DNA of 55,858 nucleotides, from assembly GCA_023267655.1 (NCBI GenBank), contig JAHFMV010000007.1, positions 1 to 55,858 on the forward strand, given 5' to 3'. The notes under the pieces are model-generated. The model saw only the letters and a list, made by a program, of their open reading frames with translations, had not been told where the DNA came from and searched no databases. Of this stretch, positions 35,327 to 45,636 are shown one piece after another. The translations under genes and the position numbers were made by a program. The first letter of the stretch is position 1, and the number at the start of each line of letters is the position of its first letter. This stretch comes from Candidatus Kaiserbacteria bacterium. Its GTDB lineage: Bacteria > Patescibacteriota > Minisyncoccia > Phycocordibacterales > UBA2100.

Positions 35327-35411
35327 CGGAGAGGGAGAGATTCGAACTCTCGATACCTTGCGGTATGGCGGTTTTCGAAACCGCTCGTTTCAACCACTCA
35401 CGCACCTCTCC
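35327..35411 (-). tRNA. tRNA-Ser (CGA)
   Basis: GGAGAGG/CCTCTCC acceptor, GCGGT-TTCGAAA-ACCGC anticodon arm, long variable arm. Confidence 0.92.
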
Positions 35412-35440
35412 GTGATGCGAGGATACTAGCAAAAAAATGC

Positions 35441-35647
35441 CTATTTCGCACGTTTACCGTCTTTCCCTTCGGCTTTTGAAATGACCACACGAAGCAACTC
35501 ATCTTGCAGCGCACGATTTATTGATTTTGGATGTTCCTCGTCATTTGCTTCGTGACGATCTGCTGCCTCTCTCGGTTTTTCCATAGCCAGAAAAGCATAC
35601 CATGTGTTTACACCATCAAATCTCCTGCCCTTCAAATTTGTGCACAA
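35441..35647 (-). CDS. Small hypothetical protein (start uncertain)
   Basis: 68-aa ORF. Confidence 0.35.
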   Translation of the reverse strand: MCTNLKGRRFDGVNTWYAFLAMEKPREAADRHEANDEEHPKSINRALQDELLRVVISKAEGKDGKRAK

Positions 35648-35670
35648 ATAGGGTATATTAGCCGCGTAGC

Positions 35671-35742
35671 GGCCTCATCGTCTAACGGTTAGGACACGGC
35701 CTTTTCAAGGCTGTAATCGGAGTTCGATTCTCCGTGAGGTCA
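35671..35742 (+). tRNA. tRNA-Glu (TTC)
   Basis: GGCCTCA/TGAGGTC acceptor, loop TTTTCAA, T loop TTCGATT. Confidence 0.93.
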
Positions 35743-35942
35743 TCGGATCGATTGCACTGTTTCTCTATTTTCACCCGGCGCCTAACATGAGTTTGCGATC
35801 TTCGCTCGTTTTCGTCTCGGATGTCGTGCGACTTCATTTTTTATGCTTGACACATGCTTCTACCATGGTGCTCGCGAGAAAAATATGATTTTTCACAAAA
35901 ACTTCATATGACATTCATGGTGAATGGGTATACTATTGAGTT

Positions 35943-36997
35943 GTGGACACGCCTCAAGGGGTTCGAGATCCCCTAGGCGACTCGAAGGATGGTCATATAC
36001 TCACGAAAGCGATTATAGATACCATTCGCGAGCCGCTTATAGTACTCGACGGAGATCTGCGCGTTATAGCGGCAAGTCGCTCGTTCTATGAATAATTCAA
36101 TATCAATCACGATTCAACGTACGATCGCCTTTTTTATGATCTCGGCAATGGCGAATGGAACGTACCGGCCCTTCGGAAACTTCTCGAGGAGGTAATCCCG
36201 AGCCATACGACGGTAAAGGATTACGAGGTGGTGCACGATTTTTGAGATTGGGAAACCGTACCATGCTCGTCAATGCGTGCGAGATACGCTACGAGAATGG
36301 AAAGAAGAAAATGCTCCTCACTATCACCGACATTACCAAGCAACGTCTTGTCGAGAGCGATCTGAAAAAACTAGTGGAGCAAAAGAATGTCCTCTTAAAA
36401 GAAATGCGCCATCGTATCGCGAACAGCTTGCAATTGATCGCCAGCATCCTCCTCTTAAAGGCAGGTTCCGTAGCTAATGACGAGGCACGATTTCATCTTG
36501 AGGATGCTCACGAGAGGATTATGTCAATCGCGACAGTGCAAGGCCAGCTCGACCCGGCAGGGATCGATGGACACGTAGAGGTCGGGCCCTATTTGACTGC
36601 ACTCTGCAAAAGCCTCGAAAAGTCTATGATCGGCGGGCGCAAACCAATAACGCTGAAGGTTGTCGCGGGAGCCGGCAGTGTGACTTCGGAAGAAGCGATC
36701 AGCTTCGGCCTTCTCACGACAGAATTAATCATTAATTGCCTCAAGTACGCATTCCCCCGTCGCGAGGGCGGCATTCTAGTGAGCTATTACGCCACAGGGG
36801 GGGGTAGTGAGTGGACACTCTCTGTCGCAGACAACGGTGTTGGATACGAAAAGGATGATGCATCGAGCCAACAAGGGCTTGGAACGAGCATTGTGGCATC
36901 GCTTGCACACCAGTTGAAAGCGGAGGTGAGGAGAGAAAGCACCCCGTCAGGAACTACCGTATCCTTACTATATCCGGACGCCCGACTTTTTGTGTAG
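35943..36997 (+). pseudogene. HWE/HisKA_2-type sensor histidine kinase with degraded N-terminal PAS domain; intact ORF only from 36155
   Basis: Frame from GTG 35943 reads ...TKAIIDTIREPLIVLDGDLRVIAASRSFYE*FNINHDSTYDRLFYDLGNGEWNVPALRKLLEEVIPSHTTVKDYEVVHDF then shifts frame to LGNRTMLVNACEIRY...EMRHRIANSLQLIASILLLKA. Confidence 0.8.
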
Positions 36998-37104
36998 GTG
37001 AACGCCTTCGATCGAGAGCGTATCCACCGTGGTAGAAATGTGATTCCTTGAGACATACTTACTCATTTTAGTGGCGGTCAGGTGTGTTCTGTTACAATCT
37101 CGGA

Positions 37105-37569
37105 ATGTCCAAAACGAAACATCACGCCAAAGAAAAATTCACCATGCGAGTTGCGGTCAATCTGATTCTGATTAAAGACGGGAAAGCATTATTACTTCGT
37201 CGACTCAATACCGGATGGAAAGACGGTGAATACGGCACAGTCGCCGGACATGTTGACGGTAATGAGACGATTGCAAACTCGGCAGTTCGCGAAGCAAAAG
37301 AAGAGGCGGGTATTGATATCGAGGAGCGGGATTTGCGAGTCGTGCATACGCAACATCGGATTTGTGACAGATATGAGTATATTGACTTTAGCGTTCAAGC
37401 GGGCAAATGGTCAGGCGAGCCAGCGAATTTGGAACCACATAAATGCGATGATTTAAGTTGGCATCCTCTTAATCCGTTGCCCGTTAATACGATTCCGTAT
37501 ATCCGACTCGTGTTCGAAAATATTGAAAAGGGAATTCCCTTTTCCGAGTATCGCGAGCCGGGAGTATAA
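37105..37569 (+). CDS. NUDIX hydrolase
   Basis: GEYGTVAGHVDGNETIANSAVREAKEEAGIDI. Confidence 0.92.
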   Translation: MSKTKHHAKEKFTMRVAVNLILIKDGKALLLRRLNTGWKDGEYGTVAGHVDGNETIANSAVREAKEEAGIDIEERDLRVVHTQHRICDRYEYIDFSVQAGKWSGEPANLEPHKCDDLSWHPLNPLPVNTIPYIRLVFENIEKGIPFSEYREPGV

Positions 37570-37576
37570 TCGAAAG

Positions 37577-37915
37577 ATGAACAGGGCATCATTAGGCGCA
37601 GCAGCAACAGGTACGGTCGTCGGACTGTTGAGCACCTTTCCGATTGCGCTCGGACCTGTTCCGAGTTTGCTTGTGTGGACTCTTGCGGGAATCGCACTGG
37701 GATATTTTACACAGGACGGAAAACAAATTCTTTGGTCCGGGGTTTTGTATGGTATATTCCTTTCGATTTTCTTTCTCTTTTCACGCTTTGGCGGAAGTGC
37801 CGATAAAATTCTCGCGTATTCCCTTTTCGTTGCGGCATTGAGCGTCGTCGGCGCGCTCGCGGGTATCGTTGTAGTGTTCGTCGGCTCAAAGATACCAAAG
37901 AAAAAGAACGTATAA
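37577..37915 (+). CDS. Small membrane protein
   Basis: Hydrophobic ORF; start at MNRASLGAAATG. Confidence 0.6.
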   Translation: MNRASLGAAATGTVVGLLSTFPIALGPVPSLLVWTLAGIALGYFTQDGKQILWSGVLYGIFLSIFFLFSRFGGSADKILAYSLFVAALSVVGALAGIVVVFVGSKIPKKKNV

Positions 37916-37922
37916 TAGCGCG

Positions 37923-38654
37923 ATGAAGGGCGTGTATGTTGCAAGCGCGTGTGTAATAGTCATCGGCATCTATCTGTACGCCGCGAATGCGTATTTCTAT
38001 CATCGCATCCATGTGGGCAATCTTGTTTTTCCTGACACGGAGCATTCGTATTTGATACCGGGTGCGGGCGGCGCTAAAACGTACGCGGCACTCGGCGATA
38101 GTCTGACTGCCGGTGTCGGTGCTGAAAAATATACCGAAGCGTATCCGTATCTGGTCGGGAAAAAACTTACGCAAAAGAACACGATCAATCTAAAAGTATT
38201 TGCCTACCCGGGTCTTACCTCAACCGGTCTTATTTCCGGCTACCTCGATGACGCGATCAAAGCAAAGCCCGACATCATTACGGTCCTTATCGGCACCAAC
38301 GACATTCACAATTGGGTCGCGGCGTTCGAATTTGAGAAAAACTATCGCACGATGCTTGATCGACTGACGAAAGAAACGCCCGGAAAAATTTACGCTATCG
38401 GTATTCCCTACCTCGGCTCTAATGCGGCGCTCCTCCCCCCATTTCAGGCCTATTTTGACTACAAGACCACGCAATTCAACGCGATCATCAAACGCCTCGC
38501 GACCGAATACCACGTGACGTACATCGACATCGCGACGCCGACACAATCACTTTTCAAAAAAGACGGTGCGGTGTATGCTGCCGATTCATTCCACCCATCC
38601 GCGCTAGGATATAAGTCGTGGGCAGACATCATCTATGCTGGTTTCAATCGCTGA
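37923..38654 (+). CDS. SGNH/GDSL hydrolase
   Basis: TYAALGDSLTAGVGAE, LIGTNDIHNW, DSFHPSALGYKSWA. Confidence 0.9.
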   Translation: MKGVYVASACVIVIGIYLYAANAYFYHRIHVGNLVFPDTEHSYLIPGAGGAKTYAALGDSLTAGVGAEKYTEAYPYLVGKKLTQKNTINLKVFAYPGLTSTGLISGYLDDAIKAKPDIITVLIGTNDIHNWVAAFEFEKNYRTMLDRLTKETPGKIYAIGIPYLGSNAALLPPFQAYFDYKTTQFNAIIKRLATEYHVTYIDIATPTQSLFKKDGAVYAADSFHPSALGYKSWADIIYAGFNR

Positions 38655-39699
38655 TCCAATCTTCCAAACACAAGTCTTCACCGTTCTTTTTCTCATCGCA
38701 CTCGCGATGACGATCCGTCGTCGAGCATCCGCCGGGTCATTCTCCGTCGAGACCACGCAGGAGCTCAAAGGCTTTGCGATCGTCGCAATCCTTTTTGCGC
38801 ACGTTGGCTATTATCTCGCCGCTGACACACGATTCCTCTTTCCGCTTTCGGTCCTCGCGGGCGTTGGCGTCGATCTCTTTCTTTTTATGTCGGGATTCGG
38901 CCTCACCGCAAGCGCGCTTGCTCGGCCGCTCTCGCCGCTCAACTTTTATCGCAAGCGTTTAAGCAAACTGTATATCCCGCTCTGGATAACACTCGCGCTC
39001 TTTTTCGCACTCGACTTTCTTATTCTGCACAAAACCTATGGCCTCCACTACATGCTTTTGTCGTTTGCAGGCCTGTTTTCCCACGCAAATCTCTACGCCG
39101 ATATCAATTCCCCGCTCTGGTATTTCACGCTCATTCTTTTGTATTACCTGATTTTTCCGTGGATCCTTTCCAGGAAAAAACCATATCTTTCCGCAATTGG
39201 CCTCTATGCCGCAAGTGTCGCCCTCACGTTATGGAACCCCTGGTGGCTCTGGAGCACACTCTCGCTCTACGAAGTGCACTTCATGGCATTTCCGCTCGGT
39301 ATGCTCGCCGCGTGGTATGCGCATGGTAGGCAGAAAATAATCGAGGTTCGCTCGACGCCAATGAATTACGCACTTCTCGCGTTCCTTGCATCAGCCACCG
39401 CGTATTTCGCAATCTATTCCGGAGTTGGCAAAAACCACTGGATCGCCGAAATGTATAGCGTCGGCACTGCGGCACTTATCGTTGCGTTTTTCATCATCAA
39501 ACGTTTCGAAATCCGTTTCTTCTATCTTTTCGGCCTTATCTCATTCGAAATCTACCTCCTCCACTGGCCGATCCTCTACCGCTACGATTTTCTCTTCAAA
39601 TTTCTACCGGCATCGCTGGCGCTTTCACTGTATCTCGGCCTTTTTGCAGGGCTTGGATGGATATTGCAACAATTAATCCGACGCCTTGATATACTTTAA
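38635..39699 (+). CDS. Acyltransferase family 3 membrane protein
   Basis: [32 protein letters not shown], multi-TM. Confidence 0.85.
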   Translation: MLVSIADPIFQTQVFTVLFLIALAMTIRRRASAGSFSVETTQELKGFAIVAILFAHVGYYLAADTRFLFPLSVLAGVGVDLFLFMSGFGLTASALARPLSPLNFYRKRLSKLYIPLWITLALFFALDFLILHKTYGLHYMLLSFAGLFSHANLYADINSPLWYFTLILLYYLIFPWILSRKKPYLSAIGLYAASVALTLWNPWWLWSTLSLYEVHFMAFPLGMLAAWYAHGRQKIIEVRSTPMNYALLAFLASATAYFAIYSGVGKNHWIAEMYSVGTAALIVAFFIIKRFEIRFFYLFGLISFEIYLLHWPILYRYDFLFKFLPASLALSLYLGLFAGLGWILQQLIRRLDIL

Positions 39700-39701
39700 G
39701 T

Positions 39702-40139
39702 ATGCACTACCTCCACACGATGGTTCGTGTCAATAATCTCGACGAAGCACTCAAATTTTATTGCGCCAAACTCGGCCTCGAAGAATACAGTCGTCGCGAT
39801 GATGAGAAAGGAAAATATACCAATGTCTTTTTGAAAGCGCCGGGCGATTCAATCACGGATGCGCGCAAATCACCGCTTCTGGAGCTTACCTATAACTGGG
39901 AACCGGAAGATTACTCTGGTGGCCGCAATTTCGGGCACCTCGCATACGCCGTCGATAATATTTACGATTACTGTGCGCGATTACAGAAACTCGGAATCAC
40001 CATCAACCGCCCACCAAAAGACGGCCGCATGGCATTCATTAAATCTCCCGACGGCATCTCAATCGAACTCTTGCAGATAGGCGAGGCGCTTCCCCTCCAA
40101 GAACCATGGCAGTCAATGCCAAACACGGGTTCATGGTAG
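39702..40139 (+). CDS. gloA: Lactoylglutathione lyase/glyoxalase family protein
   Basis: [42 protein letters not shown]...[18 protein letters not shown]. Confidence 0.88.
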   Translation: MHYLHTMVRVNNLDEALKFYCAKLGLEEYSRRDDEKGKYTNVFLKAPGDSITDARKSPLLELTYNWEPEDYSGGRNFGHLAYAVDNIYDYCARLQKLGITINRPPKDGRMAFIKSPDGISIELLQIGEALPLQEPWQSMPNTGSW

Positions 40140-40148
40140 GATGCGTGC

Positions 40149-40751
40149 GTGGAAAAATCACTTAAGGCACTCAAAAAGCACACGCATTTCGGTCCGCTCA
40201 TCAAGAAACACGGACCGCCGGATTTTTCGCGATATCACGGGAAAGCGCGAATATTTACGGCAATTTTACGCTCTATCATTTCGCAACAGATTTCAACAAA
40301 GGCTGCCGCTGCGATTCGTGGTCGTTTCTTGAAATTATTTCCCGAAAGCGGACCAACACCAGAGACACTTTTGAAAATGTCGATTCCGAAATTGCGCGCG
40401 GCCGGACTTTCTGGGCAGAAAGTCGCATACATGCGTGATGCGGCGCAGAAATTTAAAGACGGCACGATCAATCCGAGAAAATTCCCGAAAATGTCCTCGC
40501 AAGAAATTACCGATCACCTCGTGCAGATCAAAGGCGTCGGCGTTTGGACAGCGCACATGCTGCTTATTTTTACGCTCATGCGCCCCGATATTCTCCCGAC
40601 TGGCGATCTTGGTATTCGCAAAGGATTCCAGAAAGTTTACGGGTTACGTTCGCTCCCCAATCACAAAAAGATGGAGAAATTAGCCAAAGATTGGCGCGAA
40701 CACGCATCGGTCGCGAGCTGGTATTTATGGAGGGTTGTTGATACTAACTAA
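40149..40751 (+). CDS. DNA-3-methyladenine glycosylase II-like (HhH-GPD)
   Basis: SIISQQISTKAA, LVQIKGVGVWTAHMLLIFTL...DLGIRKGF. Confidence 0.9.
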   Translation: MEKSLKALKKHTHFGPLIKKHGPPDFSRYHGKARIFTAILRSIISQQISTKAAAAIRGRFLKLFPESGPTPETLLKMSIPKLRAAGLSGQKVAYMRDAAQKFKDGTINPRKFPKMSSQEITDHLVQIKGVGVWTAHMLLIFTLMRPDILPTGDLGIRKGFQKVYGLRSLPNHKKMEKLAKDWREHASVASWYLWRVVDTN

Positions 40752-40756
40752 CTCGA

Positions 40757-41104
40757 TCAATTCCCGCTTTTCCTCTTCTTTTCAATACTATTGCCAACCG
40801 AGATGATATAGGCGATTTGCTCTTTCTTATCTTCAAGATTTTTTTCGAATTCAAGGAACCGCTTGTAACGCCCTGCAATCTCCTCCGCTTTAGACTCCGC
40901 ACCTTCGTCGTCGCGCAAGATTTCCGAGAGATTACCTTTGATGTCGCGTACGAGCTCATTCCAAATATCCCCGACTTCAAGATCACGGTTTGTCTGCTTT
41001 TCAAACTTTGCCACTAAAGCACGAATGGTCAAATTCCCTTCGGATTTCTCGAGTGCACTCTGTGGCGTCCCGTGTTTCATCTTCTCCCAAAGTCCCATAT
41101 GCAC
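40757..41104 (-). CDS. Hypothetical protein
   Basis: 115-aa charged ORF. Confidence 0.55.
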   Translation of the reverse strand: MHMGLWEKMKHGTPQSALEKSEGNLTIRALVAKFEKQTNRDLEVGDIWNELVRDIKGNLSEILRDDEGAESKAEEIAGRYKRFLEFEKNLEDKKEQIAYIISVGNSIEKKRKSGN

Positions 41105-41107
41105 TAA

Positions 41108-41743
41108 TTATGCCATACCCATGGATGCCAAAATATCGGCACTGGGGATTGCGCCCTGTCGCAATACCGACGGAAAGCCCGAGACAAGGTTGACGACAGT
41201 CGATGGTGCGCTTTCGGGCAAAACGCCGGCATCGACCCACAGGTCTATGCCGGCCGCGCTCGCCCCCAGTTGCTCCTCAATTGCGTCAATCGATCCTCCC
41301 GTCGCCTCCCCTGCAATATTTGCACTTGTCGTCGTAAATGGCTTTCCAAACGTCCGTGCAAGCTCAAGGCAAAATTCGTTGTTCGGGATGCGAATGCCGA
41401 TAGTGTCAATCGATCGGGCAATGCCGTTGAGAACCTCTTTATTCTTTTTTAAAATCATCGTTAGCGGCCCCGGCAAAAACTTCTCCGCCAATTTTCGTGC
41501 CACATCATTCACTTCGGCATATTGTGCAGCCATTTCCAGATCGGCAACAATACAATGAATCGGCTTTTGTGGATCACGCCCCTTGATGGCATACACCTTC
41601 GCGAGTGCATCATCAGAGAGCGCATCCGCGCCGAGCCCATAGAGCGTGTCAGTCGGATACACGATCACACCACCTTGTCGTAGAACCCCCGCCGCGCGTA
41701 TCGCGCATTTTCCGACCCCCGAATCAAGCGAAATGACATCCAT
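41108..41743 (-). CDS. tsaC: Threonylcarbamoyl-AMP synthase (Sua5/YrdC/YwlC)
   Basis: GGVIVYPTDTLYGLGADAL, IKGRDPQKPI, FTTTSANIAGEATGGSIDAI. Confidence 0.93.
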   Translation of the reverse strand: MDVISLDSGVGKCAIRAAGVLRQGGVIVYPTDTLYGLGADALSDDALAKVYAIKGRDPQKPIHCIVADLEMAAQYAEVNDVARKLAEKFLPGPLTMILKKNKEVLNGIARSIDTIGIRIPNNEFCLELARTFGKPFTTTSANIAGEATGGSIDAIEEQLGASAAGIDLWVDAGVLPESAPSTVVNLVSGFPSVLRQGAIPSADILASMGMA

Positions 41744-41744
41744 T

Positions 41745-41819
41745 TGGTGCGCGCTGAGGGGATTGAACCCCCGGCCCTCGTCACGTCAAGACGATGCTCT
41801 ACCACTGAGCTAAGCGCGC
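41745..41819 (-). tRNA. tRNA-Val (GAC), with encoded CCA
   Basis: GCGCGCT/AGCGCGC acceptor, TCGTC-TTGACGT-GACGA anticodon arm, 3' ACCA. Confidence 0.92.
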
Positions 41820-41868
41820 GTTTGTCCGCACAATATACCAGAAATACTGATTTTTTAAAGCCTTTCTA

Positions 41869-43677
41869 TTACTCATCCTGAATGAACCCGCCAGCCTGAT
41901 GGCGCCAGAGCTCGGAATACAGTCCGTTGGTTTTGAGCAGTTCTTGGTGCGTGCCCTGTTCCGCAACGGAGCCTTTATCAAGCGCGATGATGCGATCCAT
42001 TTTCATGATGGTCGAAAGTCGGTGCGCGATCACAATCACCGTCTTCCCGCTCATTAGATTTTGTAGCGCGCTCTGGATCAGGATTTCGGAGCCCGAATCG
42101 AGACTTGACGTCGCCTCATCGAGAATCAAAATCGGTGCGTTTTTCAGAATCGCTCGGGCGATTGCGACTCTCTGTCGCTCGCCGCCGGATAATTTGATCC
42201 CGCGCTCACCGACATAGGTGTCGTACCCATGTTGCAAGTGCGAAATAAATTCATGACAGTGCGCCTTTCTCGCCGCTTCTACCACCTCGGCGTCGCTTGC
42301 GTCGCGCCTACCATAGCGAATGTTCTCCATCAGTGTCCGGTGGAACAGAATCGGCTCTTGCGGGACGAATGAAATAGCATTACGTAGACTTTCCTGCGTC
42401 ACATCGGCAATATTCTGCCCATCAATTTCAATGGAACCATTTTTCACGTCAAAAAGCCGCAAAATGAGTTTCGTGATCGTCGATTTCCCCGCGCCCGAAG
42501 GACCCACCAGCGCCACTTTCTCGCCGCCATGTATCTTCAAATTAAAATTCTCGAAAATCCCCTGCTCTTCATGGAAATGAAAGGCGACGTTCGTGAATTC
42601 GATGATGCCGTTGGTCACCTCAAGCGGTTTAGCGTCGGCATTGTCGTGCACCTCGTGAAGCGTGTCGAGAATTTCCACCATTTCGTTCGCATCCGCGTGT
42701 GCGTCAAAGAATCGACGCAATTCACGATTAACGGAAACAAGTCGGTCGAACGCGGTAAGGAGGTACGCTTGGATCAAGACAAAATCTCCGATCGTCATAA
42801 GTCCTTGCTTCCAGTAATGAAGCGCCCCAAACATGAGTCCCCCTTCGATTGCGAGCATGAAAAGTCCGATACTGGCCCAGATCGTAGTGTCCGCGCGCCA
42901 CGACCGCATGAGCGCAAGTCGCCATACGTCAACAGTTGCTCTAAATCGACGATATTCGTACGACGCGCCGGAAAAAAGCATAACAGTCCCTTGATTTGAG
43001 ATCGCGTCTGCCAGATTCGCCGTCACGCGAGTATCTGCAGCAGCTCGCGCAATGCGTATTGGCCGCCTCAAATACGAGACGAGTACCTGAAATGCGATAA
43101 AGCATATCGCCCAGATGGCGAGCGCGATACCCAACGTGTGATTGCGAATGAATAAAATCGATGCTGCACCGACGACAAAAAGAAGTGTTGGTACGAATTG
43201 AAGGACGATACTATCGAACATCGTCTCATACGCACGTGAGAATTTACTCACTTTATGCGTCAGTGACCCCGCGAATTGTGATGCGAAGAAATTATGTGAA
43301 TGGCCGAGCAGATACTCGAACGCAGACGTGAGAATATCTGCCATTACCTTTGTCTGAATGAACATCGTGCCGAAATCCCGTAGTCGATGCGACAGCCATT
43401 CGAGAAACCATATGACGACGACAATGATCAGAATCTGTACCAAATGATTAACAACACCTGGTTTTGGTGTCCCAGAGGCGAGGATATTGAAAAATTGACG
43501 CAGATACAGCGGTGCCGCAAGACTCGATGCCTGAAGTGTAATACCGCCAATAACAACGCACGCAAAAAGAAGTGGGTGCCGCAACGTATAGCTCGTATAA
43601 ATGCCAAGTGCGCTTCTTTTACGTCGTACCGGAGACTTCATTTGACTAATCATACAACGTCTGGTTTGATTCGCCAA
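41869..43677 (-). CDS. ABC transporter ATP-binding protein/permease
   Basis: VALVGPSGAGKSTITKLILRLF, LSGGERQRVAIARAILKNAPILILDEATSSLD. Confidence 0.93.
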   Translation of the reverse strand: MANQTRRCMISQMKSPVRRKRSALGIYTSYTLRHPLLFACVVIGGITLQASSLAAPLYLRQFFNILASGTPKPGVVNHLVQILIIVVVIWFLEWLSHRLRDFGTMFIQTKVMADILTSAFEYLLGHSHNFFASQFAGSLTHKVSKFSRAYETMFDSIVLQFVPTLLFVVGAASILFIRNHTLGIALAIWAICFIAFQVLVSYLRRPIRIARAAADTRVTANLADAISNQGTVMLFSGASYEYRRFRATVDVWRLALMRSWRADTTIWASIGLFMLAIEGGLMFGALHYWKQGLMTIGDFVLIQAYLLTAFDRLVSVNRELRRFFDAHADANEMVEILDTLHEVHDNADAKPLEVTNGIIEFTNVAFHFHEEQGIFENFNLKIHGGEKVALVGPSGAGKSTITKLILRLFDVKNGSIEIDGQNIADVTQESLRNAISFVPQEPILFHRTLMENIRYGRRDASDAEVVEAARKAHCHEFISHLQHGYDTYVGERGIKLSGGERQRVAIARAILKNAPILILDEATSSLDSGSEILIQSALQNLMSGKTVIVIAHRLSTIMKMDRIIALDKGSVAEQGTHQELLKTNGLYSELWRHQAGGFIQDE

Positions 43678-44894
43678 TGCGAATACTGGGAATAGAGACG
43701 AGCTGCGATGAGACCGCTGTTTGCGTAATTGAGGCAGAGGGTGAGCTCGGCGATTTTCAATATAAAGTGCTCGGCAATGCCCTTATTTCACAGGCAAAAT
43801 TGCACGAGCAGTACGGCGGCGTGTTTCCCAATCTTGCGAAGCGTGAGCACGAAAAAAACCTCGTGCCACTGTTAACAAAAGCGCTCATGGACTCGGGACT
43901 CGCAAAGGATGGCAATTCACTCGCCGACATAACGCATATTTTGGAGCGCGAAAAAGAATTACAAGTCCTGCTCTCCGAATTTTTGAAAACGCACGGTAAG
44001 CCCGAGGTCGACGCGATCGCAGTCACACACGGGCCGGGGCTTGAACCAGCGCTCTGGGTCGGGATTAATTTCGCCAAAGCGCTCGCGCATGCGTGGCAAG
44101 TGCCGATCGTTCCAGTAAATCACATGGAAGGACACGTCATCCTCTCCGCACTGACAGGCGGAAAGGATGAAATTTTCAATTCGCAATTTGCAATTTGCAA
44201 TAAACCCAAATTCCCGATGCTGTCGCTACTAATTTCAGGTGGTCATACGGAATTGGTACTTTCAAAAGAGTTTATGCGGTACGAACTCATCGGACAGACG
44301 CGCGATGACGCCGTTGGTGAGGCGTTTGATAAAGTCGCTCGCCTTATGGGCTTACCGTACCCCGGCGGGCCGGAGATCGATAGATTAGCAACGGAAGCGC
44401 GCGGGGAAAGGTTTAACCTTTCTCATGGCTTAACCACGGCCCAGGAAAGGTTAAACCTTTTCCACGTTGTTTTGCCGCGGCCGATGATTGATTCGGATAA
44501 TTACGATTTCTCGTTTGCCGGGTTGAAGACGGCGGTGAGGAAAGTGGTGGAAGCGAATCAACCGCTAACGGACGAGAAAAAAATGGAAATCGCGCTTGAA
44601 TTTGAGAATGCTTGTGCGGAAGTGCTTGTTGCAAAGACAATGCGCGCGATCGAGGAATTCGGCGTCGAGACGCTGGTTGTCGGCGGCGGCGTTTCGGCCA
44701 ATATGTTTATCCGCGAATCACTGGTACAAGCGATCAAAGACTACGGCTACTCGACGAAACTCTTCATCCCACCGCGCGAACTCGCAACCGACAACGCGCT
44801 AATGATCGCGCTTGCTGGTTATTTTCGCGCTTGTAAAAAAGAATTCGCCGAACCTGATTCTATTCGTGCAAATGGAAATCTAAAATTGGCATAA
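43677..44894 (+). CDS. tsaD: tRNA N6-adenosine threonylcarbamoyltransferase
   Basis: ILGIETSCDETAVCVIE, LISGGHTELVL, DNALMIALAGY. Confidence 0.95.
   Translation: MRILGIETSCDETAVCVIEAEGELGDFQYKVLGNALISQAKLHEQYGGVFPNLAKREHEKNLVPLLTKALMDSGLAKDGNSLADITHILEREKELQVLLSEFLKTHGKPEVDAIAVTHGPGLEPALWVGINFAKALAHAWQVPIVPVNHMEGHVILSALTGGKDEIFNSQFAICNKPKFPMLSLLISGGHTELVLSKEFMRYELIGQTRDDAVGEAFDKVARLMGLPYPGGPEIDRLATEARGERFNLSHGLTTAQERLNLFHVVLPRPMIDSDNYDFSFAGLKTAVRKVVEANQPLTDEKKMEIALEFENACAEVLVAKTMRAIEEFGVETLVVGGGVSANMFIRESLVQAIKDYGYSTKLFIPPRELATDNALMIALAGYFRACKKEFAEPDSIRANGNLKLA
44406..44461. repeat. Inverted repeat within tsaD coding sequence
   Basis: GAAAGGTTTAACCTTTC (44406-44422) and GAAAGGTTAAACCTTTT (44445-44461), 16/17 complementary. 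Confidence 0.85.
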
Positions 44895-44899
44895 AAGTA

Positions 44900-44921
44900 G
44901 CCCCGCTGCGATAAGCGGGGC
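44900..44921 (+). terminator. Terminator-like hairpin after tsaD
   Basis: GCCCCGCT-GCGATA-AGCGGGGC. Confidence 0.55.
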
Positions 44922-44928
44922 CGATGGA

Positions 44929-45186
44929 CTATGCTGCCTTTTGAGACCCGAGGATCCGGGCAATAAGCGCCGTGGGAACCTGCACGTCTTCGCCAAACCT
45001 AGTTGGCGAACAGGAGCCGGGGAAAACGTGGGTTATCGATGCGCCTACGAGAATACGATACCCTTCACCATCCTGCCGGACGTCTGCGCGAGCAACCTGA
45101 CATCGCACACCCTCGCATTCGACCGTCATGTGGTGTTCAAATTTTGTGGTGATTTTTCCCCACACATATCCCGAAAGAACTCGCAT
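44929..45186 (-). CDS. Hypothetical protein
   Basis: ORF with start placed at MRVLSGYVWG. Confidence 0.5.
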   Translation of the reverse strand: MRVLSGYVWGKITTKFEHHMTVECEGVRCQVARADVRQDGEGYRILVGASITHVFPGSCSPTRFGEDVQVPTALIARILGSQKAA

Positions 45187-45636
45187 TTGCCTTCTCCTCG
45201 CTGATGAGAACATCCAAAAAGTACCACACAGGTGAGAGTCATACAATAGAAAAAGGGTCTCGCGAACGCCGTGCAAGCACGACACGCGCCTCACGCGTAT
45301 TTTTCTGCTGAAAAATCGTGCGAGCCCGCCTCGCTAGCAGGCTAGCTCCGGCCTTGCGAAAGCGCACTGCGCTTTCTCACCCCCAACGCCCTCGCTGGTT
45401 TCCTCCCAAGACATGGGCTTACGGTATTTGTAGCATTGTAAGGTGGAGGTGGGGTGAAATATAAAATAAAGAGGAGCGGAACCCGTAAGGATCCCGCTCT
45501 GTTCTCAATCTCGTTCACCGCGGTGAACGAGACTAAAGATAGCGACCGTCGCCGCCACCTCCTGCTCGGCACAATAGCATACTCTAATATCATGTCAAGT
45601 CCTCGAACTTCTCGTAAAGCGTGATAGGATACCCAA

